Assembly (NCBI GenBank): GCA_032718865.1
Contig: JALUTQ010000045.1
Coordinates: forward strand, 1,240,001-1,304,000
Direction of reading: 5' to 3'
DNA: 64,000 bases
From: Tilletia caries
Taxonomy: Eukaryota; Basidiomycota; Exobasidiomycetes; Tilletiales; Tilletiaceae
Positions within the stretch are counted from its first letter, which is position 1. The number at the start of each line of letters is the position of its first letter. This document shows, piece after piece, positions 12,883-25,830 of the stretch. The notes under the pieces are model-generated. The model saw only the letters and a program-made list of their open reading frames with translations. It ran no database searches and had not been told where the DNA came from. A program made the position numbers and the translations under genes.

Positions 12883-15800
12883 GCAGAAGCAGCAGCTGCT
12901 TGGAAGGAAGTGGAGCTATCCAGCGGAAAGACCGGGATGGATCGCCTGTCACCTATTGAGGAGGCATCGGCGGAGGGCTCGAGGAGCCCACAGACCAGCA
13001 GAAGTGGTCAACCGGAGCACGAGTTTGCGGCCCCGCCGGCGGAGATGTCGTGGTATGCGCCTCTCCGGCCGATGACGTCAGCGATGCAAGAACCAGAGGA
13101 TCTCATCGACTTGACGACGGACACCAACCCGTTCAGCGGATTCCGTCCATCAGCACCGACTCGCTCTGTGCGAGCCTCAACGACACCAACACGCGACTTC
13201 CCACCTCCTCCGACCCAGAACGAGAGCCTCATCCACACCGAGAGCCTCGATTTCCTGTCCGGAGCCGGATTCAAGCTCGACGATCCCGCGCTCGCTCCGT
13301 TCCTCCAAAGTCCCGCTGCGGTTTCGGCACTCGCAGGGTACCTGGAGCAAGCTTTGGTCACTCAGGAGAAGGACCTCTCCACTGCCTCTCCAGCACAAGC
13401 AGCGCGGGAAGGTCGGCGAGAAGGATCGGTGGTTACGTTTGCCGACGAGGTCAACAGTCAGACCACGGCTGGTCACGGAAGTGCGCCGCGTGCTCTTCGT
13501 AATCCGACCACATCGGCAGCACCATCGTATCGCCCTAGCGTGCACCGACTACCCGAGGGCATTGTCGGGGGCTTGTCGTTCGACCGACCCCTAGGGCCAG
13601 ACGACAGGGGAAGTCGCCAGGCACATGTGCCTCAGGGCAAAGATGGCCGTCTCGGAACCCGCTCTCCGGCACGTTCCCTGTTTGAGCCTCGCCCTATCGT
13701 GCTTCCTCGAGCGTGGAGTCATGATGCAGGAGGACCCAGAGGCCCGGCTCCCCCCGGCGTGCAATTCAATCCTCAATTGATGCAAGCTCCGACGAGCGTG
13801 GCAGGAAGCTACGGGACTTCGCATGCGTCCCAAGGCGGAAACTGGTACCCGAGGATCGAGCCCTCTACCTATTACTCAGGTGGACCCAGTCGCGACCACT
13901 ACGAGGCGTTCGTATACGACATGGAGCGCGTCTTCAACACCTACCCCGTCCACGTGCCAGAGGCCAGCAAGATTTCGGTTTTGGCTGGAAGGTTGCAAGG
14001 AGACGCATTGATTTTCTTCAACTCGAAGGACTATTACCGCTCCGACTGGCAGACAGTGTGCGAGGAGCTACAGGCTCGTTTCCTACCATTGGCCACGCCA
14101 GTAGTTACGTGGCACAATTTCTGGAAGGTCATGCAATACGATCAAAAGGCAAAGAAGGAGCGACCCATCATTGAGGTGATCCAGGAGCTCGAAGCATTGC
14201 AGCTTCGTATTGGTTCTTCCTGCAACCAGGAGATCATGTTGAATCGATTGTGGGGTACGTTCTCGGACGGTATGCGGACAGCAATGCTTCAAGTTCGAGC
14301 CGACACGTACGACGAGCTTCGCGAGAATGCTTTGCAGACCGATCAACGTCGCCGTCAAATCCAAGATAGCAGAGAGGAGCGGGTTGCCCAGACGGCCCCA
14401 GTCCGAGAGCGTCTGGCTGCAGACGGCCAGAAGAAGCGTGCCTGGACAGCCACCCAGGTCCTCACCCATGCCTCCGACGTAGGGTCTTCCTCAAGTCCTG
14501 CCGGTAGGCTGTTTCGTACCGCGGCAACGAACAATAAGGGCGTCAAGCTTACCGCTGAGCAGCTCTCGCATCATCTTAAGTCGAACTTGTGCTTCGGTTG
14601 TTCTCAGCCCGGTCACCCCAAGGCGGACTGTCCTCGTCGGCAGCAAGCGAGCTCGAATCACTCTGAGCCCGCGCATATTCTGGACGAAGATGACGATCAC
14701 GAAGGCGGGACGGCAGAGGCGCATGGAGTCAGCCTCATCGACAGCTCAAGCATCAAGCGCGTCGACGGAGGCGAGTCAATGGCGCTCCCACTCAAGCTCA
14801 TGATTCGTATCGGCGGCAAGCTCGCGTACACTCTCGTTGACGACGGCTGTACTCACAACCTGATCAAGCCCAGCTTCGTCAAGCTCCACCAACTTGCCTA
14901 CCATAGGTACCCGGATCCTCTCGCGCTCAAGCAGACAACTGTGGGGTCGAAGGGTTCAATCAATCACTGGGCCCAGCTCGATACGCAGTCGCCGAGTGGC
15001 GATGTTCTGTCCTCCGAGGTATTTCAGCTGGTGGCATTGGACAAGTACGATGCGTTTGTATCAATGGACTGGATTAAGCGGAACCTTCTTGTGCACCGAG
15101 ATTCGTTTGCGGTATGGGTCAACGGGGAAGTACAAGTTGGGGAGGGTGTATTCGACAAGGACGAGGCGATTCGGATCGGAGCCAGGTACGCGCGAGCACT
15201 CACGGGAGAATTTCCTCCCGTCGTACAAACATCTGCGTCGGTCGTCCTACAACCAGGCTTGTCCCGTGATGACGAAGGGCTGGTCATTACCAGTCAGCGG
15301 GTTCCCCTTACGGCTCGACGACAGCTGACCGAGCTTCTGGACGAGTTTGCCGATGTCTTCCAGGATGGAGCCAGCAACGAGCTTCCTCCCCTGCGAGAAG
15401 GCATGAACCATCGGATCCCCCTGATCGATGCGGCTCTGACTCCCAACACTCGTCTCTACAAGATGCCAGATGCATTTCTCACCCAGTTCTATGCCCTTGC
15501 CGAGAAGCATCTCAAGAGCGGAACTTGGGTTCGAGGAGTTGCTGCTGGGGCGTCTTCCATCATGGCACGTCCAAAGCCCTCTGATCCCAGCAAGGCTCGC
15601 TTTGTGAGCGATCTGCGACAGCGAAATTCGAACACCGTGAAGGATCAGAACGCTCCTCCTGATCAAGAAGCTATCAGGAATGAAGTATGTCGAACCATTC
15701 AACACAGGGTTGGCGTGTGCTCCGCCCTCGATTTTCCCGACGGCTACCATCAGATTCGAATGGAGCCCGAGGATGTCCACAAGACTGCGACCAGGACGCC

Positions 15801-18367
15801 GATAGGCGTCATTCTTTGGCAAGTTATGCAGCAGGGCGACACGAACGCTGGTGCGACTTTCCAGAGGGACATGAAGATCACGTTCCAAGGCGGGGAACAG
15901 ATTGGTGTGATGGTATACCTGGACAACGTTTACGTTCACAGCAGCGTCGAAAAGCATGTTGAGGCGCTTCGTTGGGTGCTGGAGCGGCTTCGCAAATACG
16001 GTTGGAAAGTCTCCTTTGCAAAAGCGGAGATTGCGCGTGACGATCTTGAGGTTCTCGGGTTTCGCATCAACGCCGAAGGAGTCCATGTCGATGCAAGAAA
16101 GGCATGGGACGTTATGAAGCACCCAGAGCCAAAGGACGTCAAGCAACTACAGTCTTTCCTAGGACTGGTGAACTACCTGGCCGACAGGATGCCCGAGGTC
16201 GCCCTCCTTTCCGCTCCGCTCTCGGAGATCGCGACGGCGGGTGCTCGTTTCCTGATGACTCCAATTCGTAAGGACGCGTTCGAGCGAGTAAAAGATCTAG
16301 CTTCGAACACAGTCGCACTCTCTCCCATCAGTTCGGCGCTGGCGGACTCTGGGGATACGGCTGGAAGGGTTTGGGTTGTTGCAGACGCGTCAGTGAGCGG
16401 AGTCGGCGGGTGGATCGGCCAGGGGGAGTCTCACGATGTGATGAGACCCGCAGGCTTCTTCTCCAAGAAATATACCGCCGCCCAATCCAATTGGGGTACT
16501 CCCGACCAAGAGCTCCTCGCTCTCATCGCCACCCTCAACGCGTTCCGCAGACAGCTTCTCGGGGTACCTGTGACGTTGGTAACAGACAGCCAAACCGCGC
16601 CACGATTACGGGACAAGGCGGAGCTGAAAGGCAAGTCCTGGCGTTGGGATGACTTTCTCTCTGAATTTTACGTTCGCGATATCATACACGTGCCCCGCAG
16701 TCGGAACATGGTCAGCGACTACTTGTCGAAGTTGTCCGGAGAGTACCCCGAGGCCTTCACCACTCTCGAGGACGAGGTCTGCGATCCGTGTCGGCGAGAA
16801 GACGAAGACGGTCAACTCTCCTTCCACGGGGAGCCCCTTGCCACAGTCGAGTCCCAGGCTACTGATGTCGCCGCAGCGGACGAGACGACGGGCTGGTATG
16901 AAGCCTACTTGCTCGATCGGACGTTCTCTGACGTTGTGGCTCACCCAGAGAGATACGAGAACCTGTATCGTTGGGACGCGGACACGGGTAGACTGCACGT
17001 CATACGCGCTGGAGAGCCGGAGCTTCTTGCCGTCCCTGACAGTAAGAGGGATGAAGTGATGCGGCAGGGGCACGATGGTGTTGGACATCAAGGCACCCGG
17101 TATACGGCTCAGGCTGTCCGTCGACACTATTGGTGGCCTAGCCTCGTCAAGGACGTGGTAAATTTCTGCGCGGAATGCGACTCCTGCCAGCGGTCAAAGT
17201 CGTCGTCTCAGCAGCCCGCCGGCTTCCTCCGCGCTTTGACGATCCCCCGTGGTGCTTGGAAGCACGTCGCGATTGACTTTGTTGGGCCTTTTCCCGCCGG
17301 GAAGACAAGGAACGATTTTTTGATGGTCACGATCGATCGAGCCTCCACACAGGTTCGGCTCGCGCCATGCAAAACCAAAGCTTACCGGCGAGGGGGCCGC
17401 CGAGCTGTACCTGCGTACTATCTACAATTTGCACGGTTGGCCCTCTTCAGTCGTCTCTGATCGGGATCCTCGGTTCACCGGCGCATTCTGGCAGGGCCTG
17501 ATGCAGAGCACAGGTGTGGATCTAAAGATGTCCACTGCCGCTCATCCTGAAACGGACGGACAAGCGGAGGCGGCAAACAAAACGGTGGTTCAAATCCTTC
17601 GCTCTCTGCTTCTGGACCGTCGCCTGCCTCAGGCGGACTGGGAGCAGTTGATTCCACACGTTGAGTTTGCTATGAACTCGTCCCTCAATCGCTCACTCGG
17701 AATGACCCCGTTTGATTTCGTATACGGCGAGACTCCCTCCGCGTTCCCCACTCCGGACGAGGCATCCGCTTCAGAAGACTCTTTCGGTTTCACCAAGCGA
17801 CTTAAATTTCTGCGGGACTGGGCTTGGGATGGTGTGGTCGCCGCTCGCACCGCACAGGCACGCTACGCGAATACATTACGTCGCGAGGACCCCACCTACG
17901 CCGTGGGAGACCAGGTTCTCCTTTCAACATCCAACCTCCGCCTTCGCGAAGAAAAAAGGCGCCCGTGGGCTTCCAAGTTGCTTCCGAAGTGGGTGGGCCC
18001 GTTCGTGGTGGTTCGTGCAGCGAGCCCCAGCTATGAGCTCGATTTGCCTCCGTGGCTGCGTGTTCATCCCGTCTTCCACACCAAGCTCCTCAAACGTTGG
18101 AACGGAGATCCCGACTCTACAAGCGTTCCAAGACACGATGCCTTCGAAAGTGACGTCGTTCCCGTGTGTGTCGTGGACTACCGGGATGTCGGGGTTGGCG
18201 CGGGGTCGAGTCGCGAGTTTTTGGTGCGTTGGACAGGAATCGACAACGTTTCTCCTTCAGCAGACACGTGGGAAAACGCCGAAAACGTTGTTCAACACTT
18301 TCCCGACCTACCCGCCGATCTCTCCCGCACCCAACGTCCCCGTCGATCCGCTCGCAAGACTGCTTAG
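12796..18367 (+). pseudogene. gag-pol polyprotein of the chromovirus-type element, integrase frameshifted
   Basis: One frame runs to a stop at 17458-17460; its first ATG is at 12796. It encodes a gag region, a zinc knuckle (CFGCSQPGHPKADC, about 14590), a protease-like site LVDDGCTHNL with Asp-Asp-Gly instead of Asp-Ser/Thr-Gly, and reverse transcriptase. The RT active site reads YLDN (15916-15927) instead of YXDD. RNase H follows (VVADASVSGVGGW, LVTDSQT). The integrase has its HHCC zinc finger (HDGVGHQ, CAECDSC) and the first catalytic Asp (AIDFVGP). Near 17382 the frame shifts by one base. The rest of the integrase (VSDRDPRFTG, HPETDGQAEAANK) and a chromodomain-like tail (FLVRWTGID, DTWENAENV) continue in another frame to 18367. 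As read, no full-length integrase can be made. Confidence 0.85.
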
Positions 18368-18431
18368 TCGACCTCGTCCACCGTTCATACATTCTCAAAT
18401 TTCTCTTGGCCTCGCTCGGTTGGGGGGACGG

Positions 18432-18676
18432 TGTAGGGCTTGAGTCGGTACCCACAGCTTTAGGTTATACGTTTCCTTTCTCTCCTTTCTTTCTCATACA
18501 CGACTAGTCTCTCTTTGATGATCAAGTGATCACTCCACTCTTTTCCCTCTCCGTTTCTTCACTTCCCTCTCGACGGAGTGTCTCCTCTGGTATCTAGACC
18601 ACAACAACGAACAAGAATCAGAACCAGGCGCGTTACTGTCAACTGCGTTGCGAGCTGTGAGGTCTGCGGCCCTTCA
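18432..18676 (+). repeat. 3' LTR of the chromovirus-type element
   Basis: 245 bp and, by eye, identical to the 5' LTR. It is followed by the target duplication GCGCT, then the original last codons and stop of the phosphatase gene. Confidence 0.95.
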
Positions 18677-18905
18677 GCGCTGCTCTGACCAGACCAAGGA
18701 TTGGCGTCTTGCTTTGGGTATCCAGTACCCTGGCGGCGGCTCGTAGTCAGCAATGATCTTCAAGTAGATTAAACGAATGATATAATGATAGTGACGATGC
18801 TATGATGTACATAGATGGAAAGGAGGGAGAAGAGGATTTGGAAGTGGAAAGGAGAGTGATAAGTTACATGGGACTATGTACTTGTGGCAGTGTGACATGC
18901 AGAGG

Positions 18906-21105
18906 TCACTTGGGCTTCGTACCCTGAGAACAGAGCGGATCACTTGACGGCCCATAATACGAGCTGAACGGGGCTGAAAGGCTACGCTGTAACAGCAAGT
19001 CGCAAGGGGAATCCGGCCCGACGAGGGTAGCAGGTGTTCGCATAGTTACCGTAGCACAGGACACCTTGATCCCTCTTGCGGGATCGAGGTAGCTGGAGGA
19101 TACCGTGGAAGAGCTCAGGGAGGTGTGGCAGGTGGCCGCTGCGATGTCCATTCTCATCGGCTCGTTCTTACGCGAACGCACGAAGATTGCGTCCGCCGAC
19201 ACGGGCCCACGAACGGAGAACGACGGCTTGTTGAACTCTGCTGTCGATGGGAGCTCGGGTGTAGTTTTAAAGGATGCGTGGCAGGATGAATCTGGTTCAC
19301 CTTCAAGATCTTCGAGATCAATCGGTGGTCCCGTTGCACCTATGTTCAGCGATAACAATGGTCGGGCTTTGCGACCGTGTCCGCCAGCCGATGTCGGAGA
19401 GCTGCTTCTGTCCGCCGGCTGTCCAACCACATGTTGACCTTCGTCTAGGGAGGCGGCGGTTGCCTGCAGGAGGGCGGAGAATGGCTTCTCAAAGCTGGAA
19501 TATGCTATGGAAACCAGACTGATGCCTGCGGCGAGCAAGGTGATGTAGCAGAAGATAACAAGAGCAAAGTTAAAAACGTAACTTGCTGCTTGTGCTTCCA
19601 TGGACGGGTAGAGAGTTGCCACTACGCCCACGCCAAGGGCCACTATGCAGGTCCCTCCAAAGGCGATGCAGCCTGTGAAGTGACTCGTACGAACTTGTGT
19701 CAGTACGCTCTGGTAAGAGACTTACAGCGCCGAGCATAATCGGACGTACCGCATTGCACTGTTCGATGGAAATTTGAAAACTCATTGTAAGAGACAGGAC
19801 CGGTAAAACATCGATAGGAGCATGGCTCACCTGTGAAATATGTAATCGATCTCTGAGCGTCATGGTGACCAATGTTCACCACCGACCCCGCTGCTCCTGC
19901 CGATCGCCAAATCGGTAATCCGGGTTTTGTCCTACTAACGCTGGGCCAGGTGACATGTGATGGCGCAGTCTTCATTCCCGTTGTGTGTTCTCTGGAATCG
20001 AGAGTCCGTGGGAGTTGCTTGCTGACCCAGTGCCAGATCGGTGGGCGTTCGTCAGCGCGCGTTGGAAAGGCGCCCGACAGGCGTCGCTGCGTTGCCTCTT
20101 GTGTTGCCACGAATGTTCGGAGGCTCGTGACTGTGCGCCAGACGACAGCGATGTACAGAGCATCCAGTGAAACACCAACAGTGACAAATGTGATACAAGC
20201 GCTTGAGAGCATCAAGGACATCCGAAGGAGGTGTGTCCATATCTGAAAAGATGCGTGAGACCGACGATCATAAGAAGTGAACTCGGAATCAATCTTCACT
20301 CACCTTCTGCGCATCAACGAGCATCTCGCGACTGAGCTCCGTCTCGTTCTGATATCGATTTTGAAAGGCCGGCCAGTCTTTTGCGACGATGATACTCCAG
20401 TGGTGGTCGGCAATGATTGTTGGCACCATCAGTATGATGACCACCGAGAGTGGAACTCCCAGGAAGACTGCATTCAGGAATCGAGCCGGTATCCTGTACG
20501 AGGAGATTGATCCTGCCATTCGGCCGGGAAACGCCGCAACGACAACGCCCCACAGTTGGAGCCATACTCCTAATGCGAAGGGGAAAAAGATGCAAATGAC
20601 CCAGAGGGGGCTATGCGCCGGTGTCCTGCGCTGTAGAGTGCGAGAAAATTCCTCGGAAACGCAGGCCAAGACAAGGATGAATTGGACCGTGCAGCAAGCA
20701 GTCCAGCTCTGGCGTTGCGAGCCCAAGTCTAGGGTCAGCTAACTATTATCTTCGTACACAGCTTGCAGTTCGAGGCCGCATCAAACTCACGTTCTGGGCG
20801 TGTGGCACGACAAGAGACCGCTTCTCGCCTTGACCGAAACGCAAGACCCATGAGGTGCCTCCTCGTACTTTGTGGAAAATGACGATGAAGAAGACGACCA
20901 GATAGACGCAGAGTAAGACCATGGTCAGGATGTAGGTGCCTAGAATCCATGACCGTGCTGGGCAGACGACCATGTTCCTAACGAAATCCCGGAGCTCAGC
21001 GGCATTTTGGAACTCCGGAAACCTGGCTCGATTGGCGCTGTGATCTCGGGAGAGGAAGGTTGGCGGCGGTGGCGGTGGTAAGTCGAAGCGCGCGTATAGA
21101 TCCAT
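18906..21105 (-). CDS. Predicted seven-helix membrane protein, 669 aa
   Basis: Four exons, 21105-20791, 20738-20304, 20242-19750 and 19672-18906, sum to 2010 nt. Hydrophobic segments in order: one in exon 1 (ILGTYILTMVLLCVYLVVFF), three in exon 2 (VQFILVLACV, LWVICIFFPFALGVWLQLW, AVFLGVPLSVVIILMVPTI), one in exon 3 (ITFVTVGVSLDALYIAVVW) and two in exon 4 (TCIVALGVGVVATLY, VFNFALVIFCYITLLAAGIS). This gives seven helices with a loop of about 120 residues between helices 5 and 6 and a long Ser/Thr-rich cytoplasmic tail, a layout like fungal G-protein-coupled receptors. No signature of a known pheromone or Git3-type receptor was recognised. The exon 3 end is the least certain, because another possible splice donor lies near 19830. 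Receptor function is inference; a transporter is possible. Confidence 0.65.
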
Positions 21106-21782
21106 GTGAAAATCTCTGCAGGAGGAGGGAGGGAGGTGGGGAGTAGGAGGTAGGAGGTAGGAGGTAGGAGAAAAGGGAAAAAAAGAGAAGAAAGTGGGAA
21201 AGGGAAATATCAGTTAGAAGAGACAGGAAAAGAGGACGTCAGTTAAAGAGAGTGAGCATCGAACATCCCGTATCCCTTCGCGCGGCACCGGGAGCGCTGA
21301 GCTCTGCCTTTTTTTACCGGTGCTCTGACATTAGCTGGAGGCCATCTTGGTTGCACCATTAAGACATCCAGACTCAGGAGGACAAGGAATGGGAGAGGTG
21401 AATCATGGGTGGCGAGTGTGTGAGACGGCGAGGGTGGGTCCGAGCGAGCGCGCAGGCCGCCTGGTCACCGCACCTTGCTGCAGTTACGAAGGAAGCAGCC
21501 TGCTAACTGTCTCGCGAGTCCAGGTGTCTTCGTCCGGGAGCCATCGCTCGGTAAGAGCGGCGACATGAGTTCAGGTGCGGTTGATCCAAAGATGAGGCGA
21601 TGAGGCAAAGACGTTCGCGCGGGGACGCGTTGGTACGTTCCGTGGTTCTGTATGCGCAGGGAACGCTCGGTTCACGGCATCGGGTCAGCATGTCCACCAC
21701 TCGGACCACCACATATCCGCTCGCTCGGAGTCAGCTGCTACATATACATACATAGTATATACAGAGAAGTAAGGATCAGATC
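21106..21782. other. Divergent promoter region, seven-helix protein and gamma-glutamyltransferase
   Basis: 677 bp between divergent starts. It holds a short GGAGGTA-type tandem array at about 21143-21170 followed by a purine-rich stretch. No gene or recognised transcription factor site was identified. Confidence 0.5.
21143..21170. repeat. Short heptamer microsatellite
   Basis: About four tandem copies of TAGGAGG in the leader or promoter of the seven-helix protein gene. It is probably a polymorphic simple repeat. Confidence 0.7.
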
Positions 21783-24129
21783 ATGCCTACCTCCGCCGAT
21801 ATCGATGCGGTCGAGCGAGACGCGCTTCTCTCCGCCGACGAGCAGCGGCAAGCTGCGGTCGGCACTGCCGCCGACCCGCGAGCAGAGGACGGCGACAGCA
21901 GGCCCACGCGCTCCAAGGCACAAGTCGCAAAGGCCGTCGCGCTCCACCTGATTCCCCTCCTCGTGGCCATCGCCCTCTTCGTCCTCTTCTTCCTCGTTGC
22001 GCTGCCCCGCATCTTGCACGGCAACCGGCCAGCACCGTCCTTCCGCACCTATCCAGCCTACCTGGCCAACGGCAACTCTGGCGCCGTCGCGACCGAGAAC
22101 GGAGTATGCTCGCAGGTCGGCGTGGACATCATGCGAGAGAAGGGCGGGAACGCTGTTGATGCGGCCATCGCTGCGACCCTCTGCATCGGGACGCTCAACA
22201 TGTTCTCTGCAGGCATTGGAGGTGGGGGTTGGGCCATCGTGCGAGCGCCCAAGGCCGACCAACACCTCCCTCGTAACAAGGGCATTTGGGACCACACCGT
22301 CGTCGACTTCAGAGAGGTGGCGCCAGGCTCGGCAAACAGGACCATGTTCTACGGTCGGCCGAAAGCTGCGCAGGTCGGAGGATTGTCCATTGGAGTGCCT
22401 GGTGAGCTCCGAGGCCTCGAGGTCATGCACTCCAAGTGGGGCACACTACCTTGGGCAGAGCTCATTGAGCCCGCGGCCAAGCTCGCAGACGAGGCTAAGG
22501 TCAGCCGGGAACTGGAACGCAGATTAGGTGTGAGTGAATGCCCCCAGATTCGAGGTTGCTAGCGAGCATATTGAAGGGCATAGTGGCTGATATGTCTAAT
22601 GATACACAGCTCTTCGGGGGTTTCATGCGGGAAGACAAGGCCTGGAAGAGCGTCTTCTTCAACAAGAAGACAGGGGAGCTTGTCAAGGAGGGTGATGTGA
22701 TTCGGAGGCCAAAATATGCTGCCTCCCTACGAACTGTCGCGAAAGAAGGCGCGCGTGCTCTCTACGTCGTGAGTATCATCCCTTTCACCCGAGCCTTGCA
22801 GACATCTCAGTTACTGAAAGTCCATCGTGACAGGGCCCAATGGCTCAAGCACTGGTGCGGACCATCAATGCGACGGGCGGTATCATGACCCTCACCGATC
22901 TGGCTATATACAAAGCGAACACATACCCAGCCATCCAAGGAACCTGGGCGGGTAAGAAGATCTACACTACCGGCGCCCCCACCTCTGGACCTGCGTTGCT
23001 CTCGCTTCTTGGGATGCTTGAAGGCTTTGAGCAATTCGTGCCTGCGAACAAGTCGGATCGTTTGAGTACGTTTGGAGGCGCGGCCACAGCTGGGCTGAAT
23101 ACAGTGCTGGCGGCCCATCGCTTCGTGGAGGCGCTCAAGTTCGCCTTTGGTCAGCGTACCTTGATCGGAGACCCAGAATACATGTCCCCACTGGAGAACG
23201 AGATCATCAAAGAAATACCTTCCCGCAAGCGCATTATGGAGCTTCGGAACAACATCACAGATGATCGGACACACCCAATCGACTACTATCACCCCAAGTT
23301 TGATATTACCAACGACCATGGCACCATGTCGCTCAGCGTAGTCGACAAGGACGGCATGGCGGTCTCGGTGACTTCGACAGTCAACCTCATCTTTGGAAGT
23401 AGGGTGATGTGTCCGGAAACGGGCATCATCTTGAATGACGAGATGGACGATTCGAGCACACCTGGCGTGCCCAATGGCTTTGGACTCGCGCCATCACCGT
23501 ACAATTACCCTGAGCCAGGTGAGTGCTGAAGACGCGCCAAATCGTGAACAGAACAAAGAGATTTGGAAGGGACTCTGACCTGTTGCGTACTTTTGGTTCA
23601 AAAAGGCAAGAGGCCGCTTAGCAGCATGGCACCTGCTATTGTCGAGTACTTCGAGCCGAAACGCCATGCCAAGTCGCACTCTGCTGAAGGCGAATTTTCT
23701 GCAGCTCGGGAAGGACAGCACGTCTTCGCGGGTGCTGAAGAGGACAGCGAGTTCGCCGACAGCGGAAAAGCGGCCAACGGGACAGAGACACCATCTTCGA
23801 TCGTCGCGCTAGGTGGTTCAGGTGGTTCGAGAATCTTTGGAGCCGTCGCTCAAACTCTTCTCCACCTCGACTCCGGCCTCGACCTGTCCAGCGCCATCGA
23901 ACGCTCGCGCCTCCACCACCAGCTTCTCCCTGTCACGCTCGACATCGAGACCGGCGGTGGTCGGTTCGAGAATGAGTTGGCTGAAGCCCTCGGCCGCCGA
24001 GGGCATCTGATCAATTGGCTCGAGGTCAATCTTGCGACGAGCGAGGTACAGGGTGTGCAGCGCAATGCGGACGGACGGGTTTGGGGCGCGAGTGACTCTC
24101 GCAAGCAGGGCGTTGCCGTTGCCTACTGA
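21783..24129 (+). CDS. Gamma-glutamyltransferase, type II membrane protein, 704 aa
   Basis: Four exons, 21783-22529, 22610-22768, 22834-23518 and 23606-24129, sum to 2115 nt. A cytoplasmic N-terminus of about 50 residues is followed by one membrane anchor (residues about 53-76, LHLIPLLVAIALFVLFFLVA). The large-subunit region begins at GAVATENGVCSQVGVDIM. The autoprocessing/nucleophile threonine lies in DHGTMSLSVVD (about Thr466), and the substrate-binding motif PLSSMAP appears after the last intron. The enzyme cleaves the gamma-glutamyl bond of glutathione and transfers the glutamyl group to water or amino acids, typically at the vacuole or cell surface of fungi. All landmarks of the family are present, so an active self-cleaving enzyme is expected. 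Confidence 0.93.
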
Positions 24130-24414
24130 GTACTGAGGTCAGTGGTCACGCTGCCACAAACCTGTTCATGTAAAACACTATTTGGAATTTGGAACGCGAT
24201 GCAATGTTGTCAAAGTGTGTGTACGTACCTGATTTTATGGCATAAACAATGCTCTGTAGATACGCAAAGGGATCATGCACACCAGATTCAGAAGCAGCGG
24301 CCACAGACTGTGGAAAAAGGGTGGTAGATTCCATATATAACGTTCCATGTCGTGAAGTTGTAAGGCTGAAGGCAGGTGACAATCACAGAGTCATACTCTG
24401 AGGCCACGATCCCA

Positions 24415-25830
24415 TCACTGGCCGTAAGGGAAGAGTTCAGGGCAGTTTGAGCTGCCACCGTTGGTCGCACCCAGGTAGAAGTTGTGGAGGTTGATCTTCA
24501 GGGCGGTCAGGAGTGCGCCAGAGGTCTTGCCGACGGGGTATTGCGAGGGCACGGTGATGCTGACGTGCTTGTTGTAGATTCCGCACGTCTGTCACAAAGG
24601 AACCGAGAAAAGAATCGATCAGTAAAGCAGCAGACCTTGGTGACTATGGAAAGAAAGGACAACTCACTCCGCCAGAGAAGCCAGGGTCGTCCTGGTTCAC
24701 AACGTAGTTACCAGCACCCTGGTTCGATCCGGGCTGGATGTAGTGGCGCTGTGCGATCTGAAGAATGTCACTGGCGAGCTGGTTCGTGGTGAGCTCGCCG
24801 CTGCGGCGGTAGAAGTTGGCGGGGAACGTGTTGTTCCTGGTACGAATGGACATGTGTCAAGATTAGCGGAATTCCTTCTGCGACCCGTAACTAACTTTTT
24901 CGCAGAGGTGAACTCACTGGAAAAAGAGACGGGCGGTGGTCATGTCCAGAGCGGCTGACTTGTCGCGGCCATCGACGAAGAAACGAAGGGGGAATGATGA
25001 TTCTCCGTACGCGGTAAAGAAGCGGGGGGTGGTGAAGTCAAAGTTGGGGTTGCGGGCAATGCTGTCCTGGATACGCGCCCATCTGACCTCAGCGGCAGCG
25101 GTCAGGTTGTACTTTCCGGCACCGTACTGCTTTGACTTGGAGACGAGGACCTGGAAAAGCGTCTCGTTGAAGCTGTGGTTGTCGCCGAACTGAGCGTCAC
25201 CCCTGGTCGTGGAAGCATCTCCCTCGAAGAGACCGTGGGTGTTGAGGCCTCCGACGGTGGCTGGTGCAGGTGGGTCCTGACCCGTTGCGCTGGACTTCCC
25301 CCCGATGCTCATGAGGTTAGACAAGAAGTTACCGTCCACGAGATGGGCACCGAAGGCAAGGAAACTGGCGAGGGGCTGGGCCATGTTGTAACCAGCCTGA
25401 ACGGCCTTGACGATGTCTTGAGGCGACACGATACCTGTGCGGTTCAGGTACTATCGATGGGAAAGGTAGGGCGGCCAGAATAGCAGAACTGCGGGTTAGT
25501 ATACAGGTTGTTCGGGACTCAGACAGAAATAGATCGACATACCCCGTGGTTGGCCAGAGTGTTCAGACCAGGGCATGGTCCTCGCTGATCGGTGGCGCGA
25601 GGGGCTTTGTAGGGGTGCGAGGCATCGTTTACCAGCTTGCTGGAGGTGTCGGTCTGGGGCGAAGGTGCCGGGAAGGCACCCACGACGGCCTGGCGGGCGG
25701 TAATATATTCGACGGTCTCCGCGCTCATACCGGAGAGGGAGCGGTGTTCCCAACCTTGTGCAAGGTGAGGGAACGCATTCGCCGCAAGGGCGGTTGCAGA
25801 CAGCACGACGGCGGCAGGAAGGAAGCGCAT
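24415..25830 (-). CDS. Secreted heme-thiolate peroxidase (peroxygenase/chloroperoxidase family), 387 aa
   Basis: Four exons, 25830-25543, 25450-24918, 24836-24668 and 24588-24415, sum to 1164 nt. A signal peptide (MRFLPAAVVLSATALAANA) is followed by a propeptide-like stretch. The heme-binding motif is GPCPGLNTLANHG, with Cys86 as the axial ligand. The distal acid motif GLFEGDASTTRGDAQFGDN has Glu172 and Asp174. EGD followed by Arg is the pattern of long unspecific peroxygenases, while short ones carry EHD. Length fits the long group. Such enzymes use peroxide to oxyfunctionalise or halogenate organic substrates outside the cell. Several N-glycosylation sites (for example NHSFNET) support secretion. 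Substrate cannot be predicted. Confidence 0.92.

Noticed and set aside
17382..17460. Programmed ribosomal frameshift in the integrase of the first gypsy element
   Set aside because: The shift falls in the middle of the integrase core, not between gag and pol, and no slippery heptamer or downstream structure is evident.
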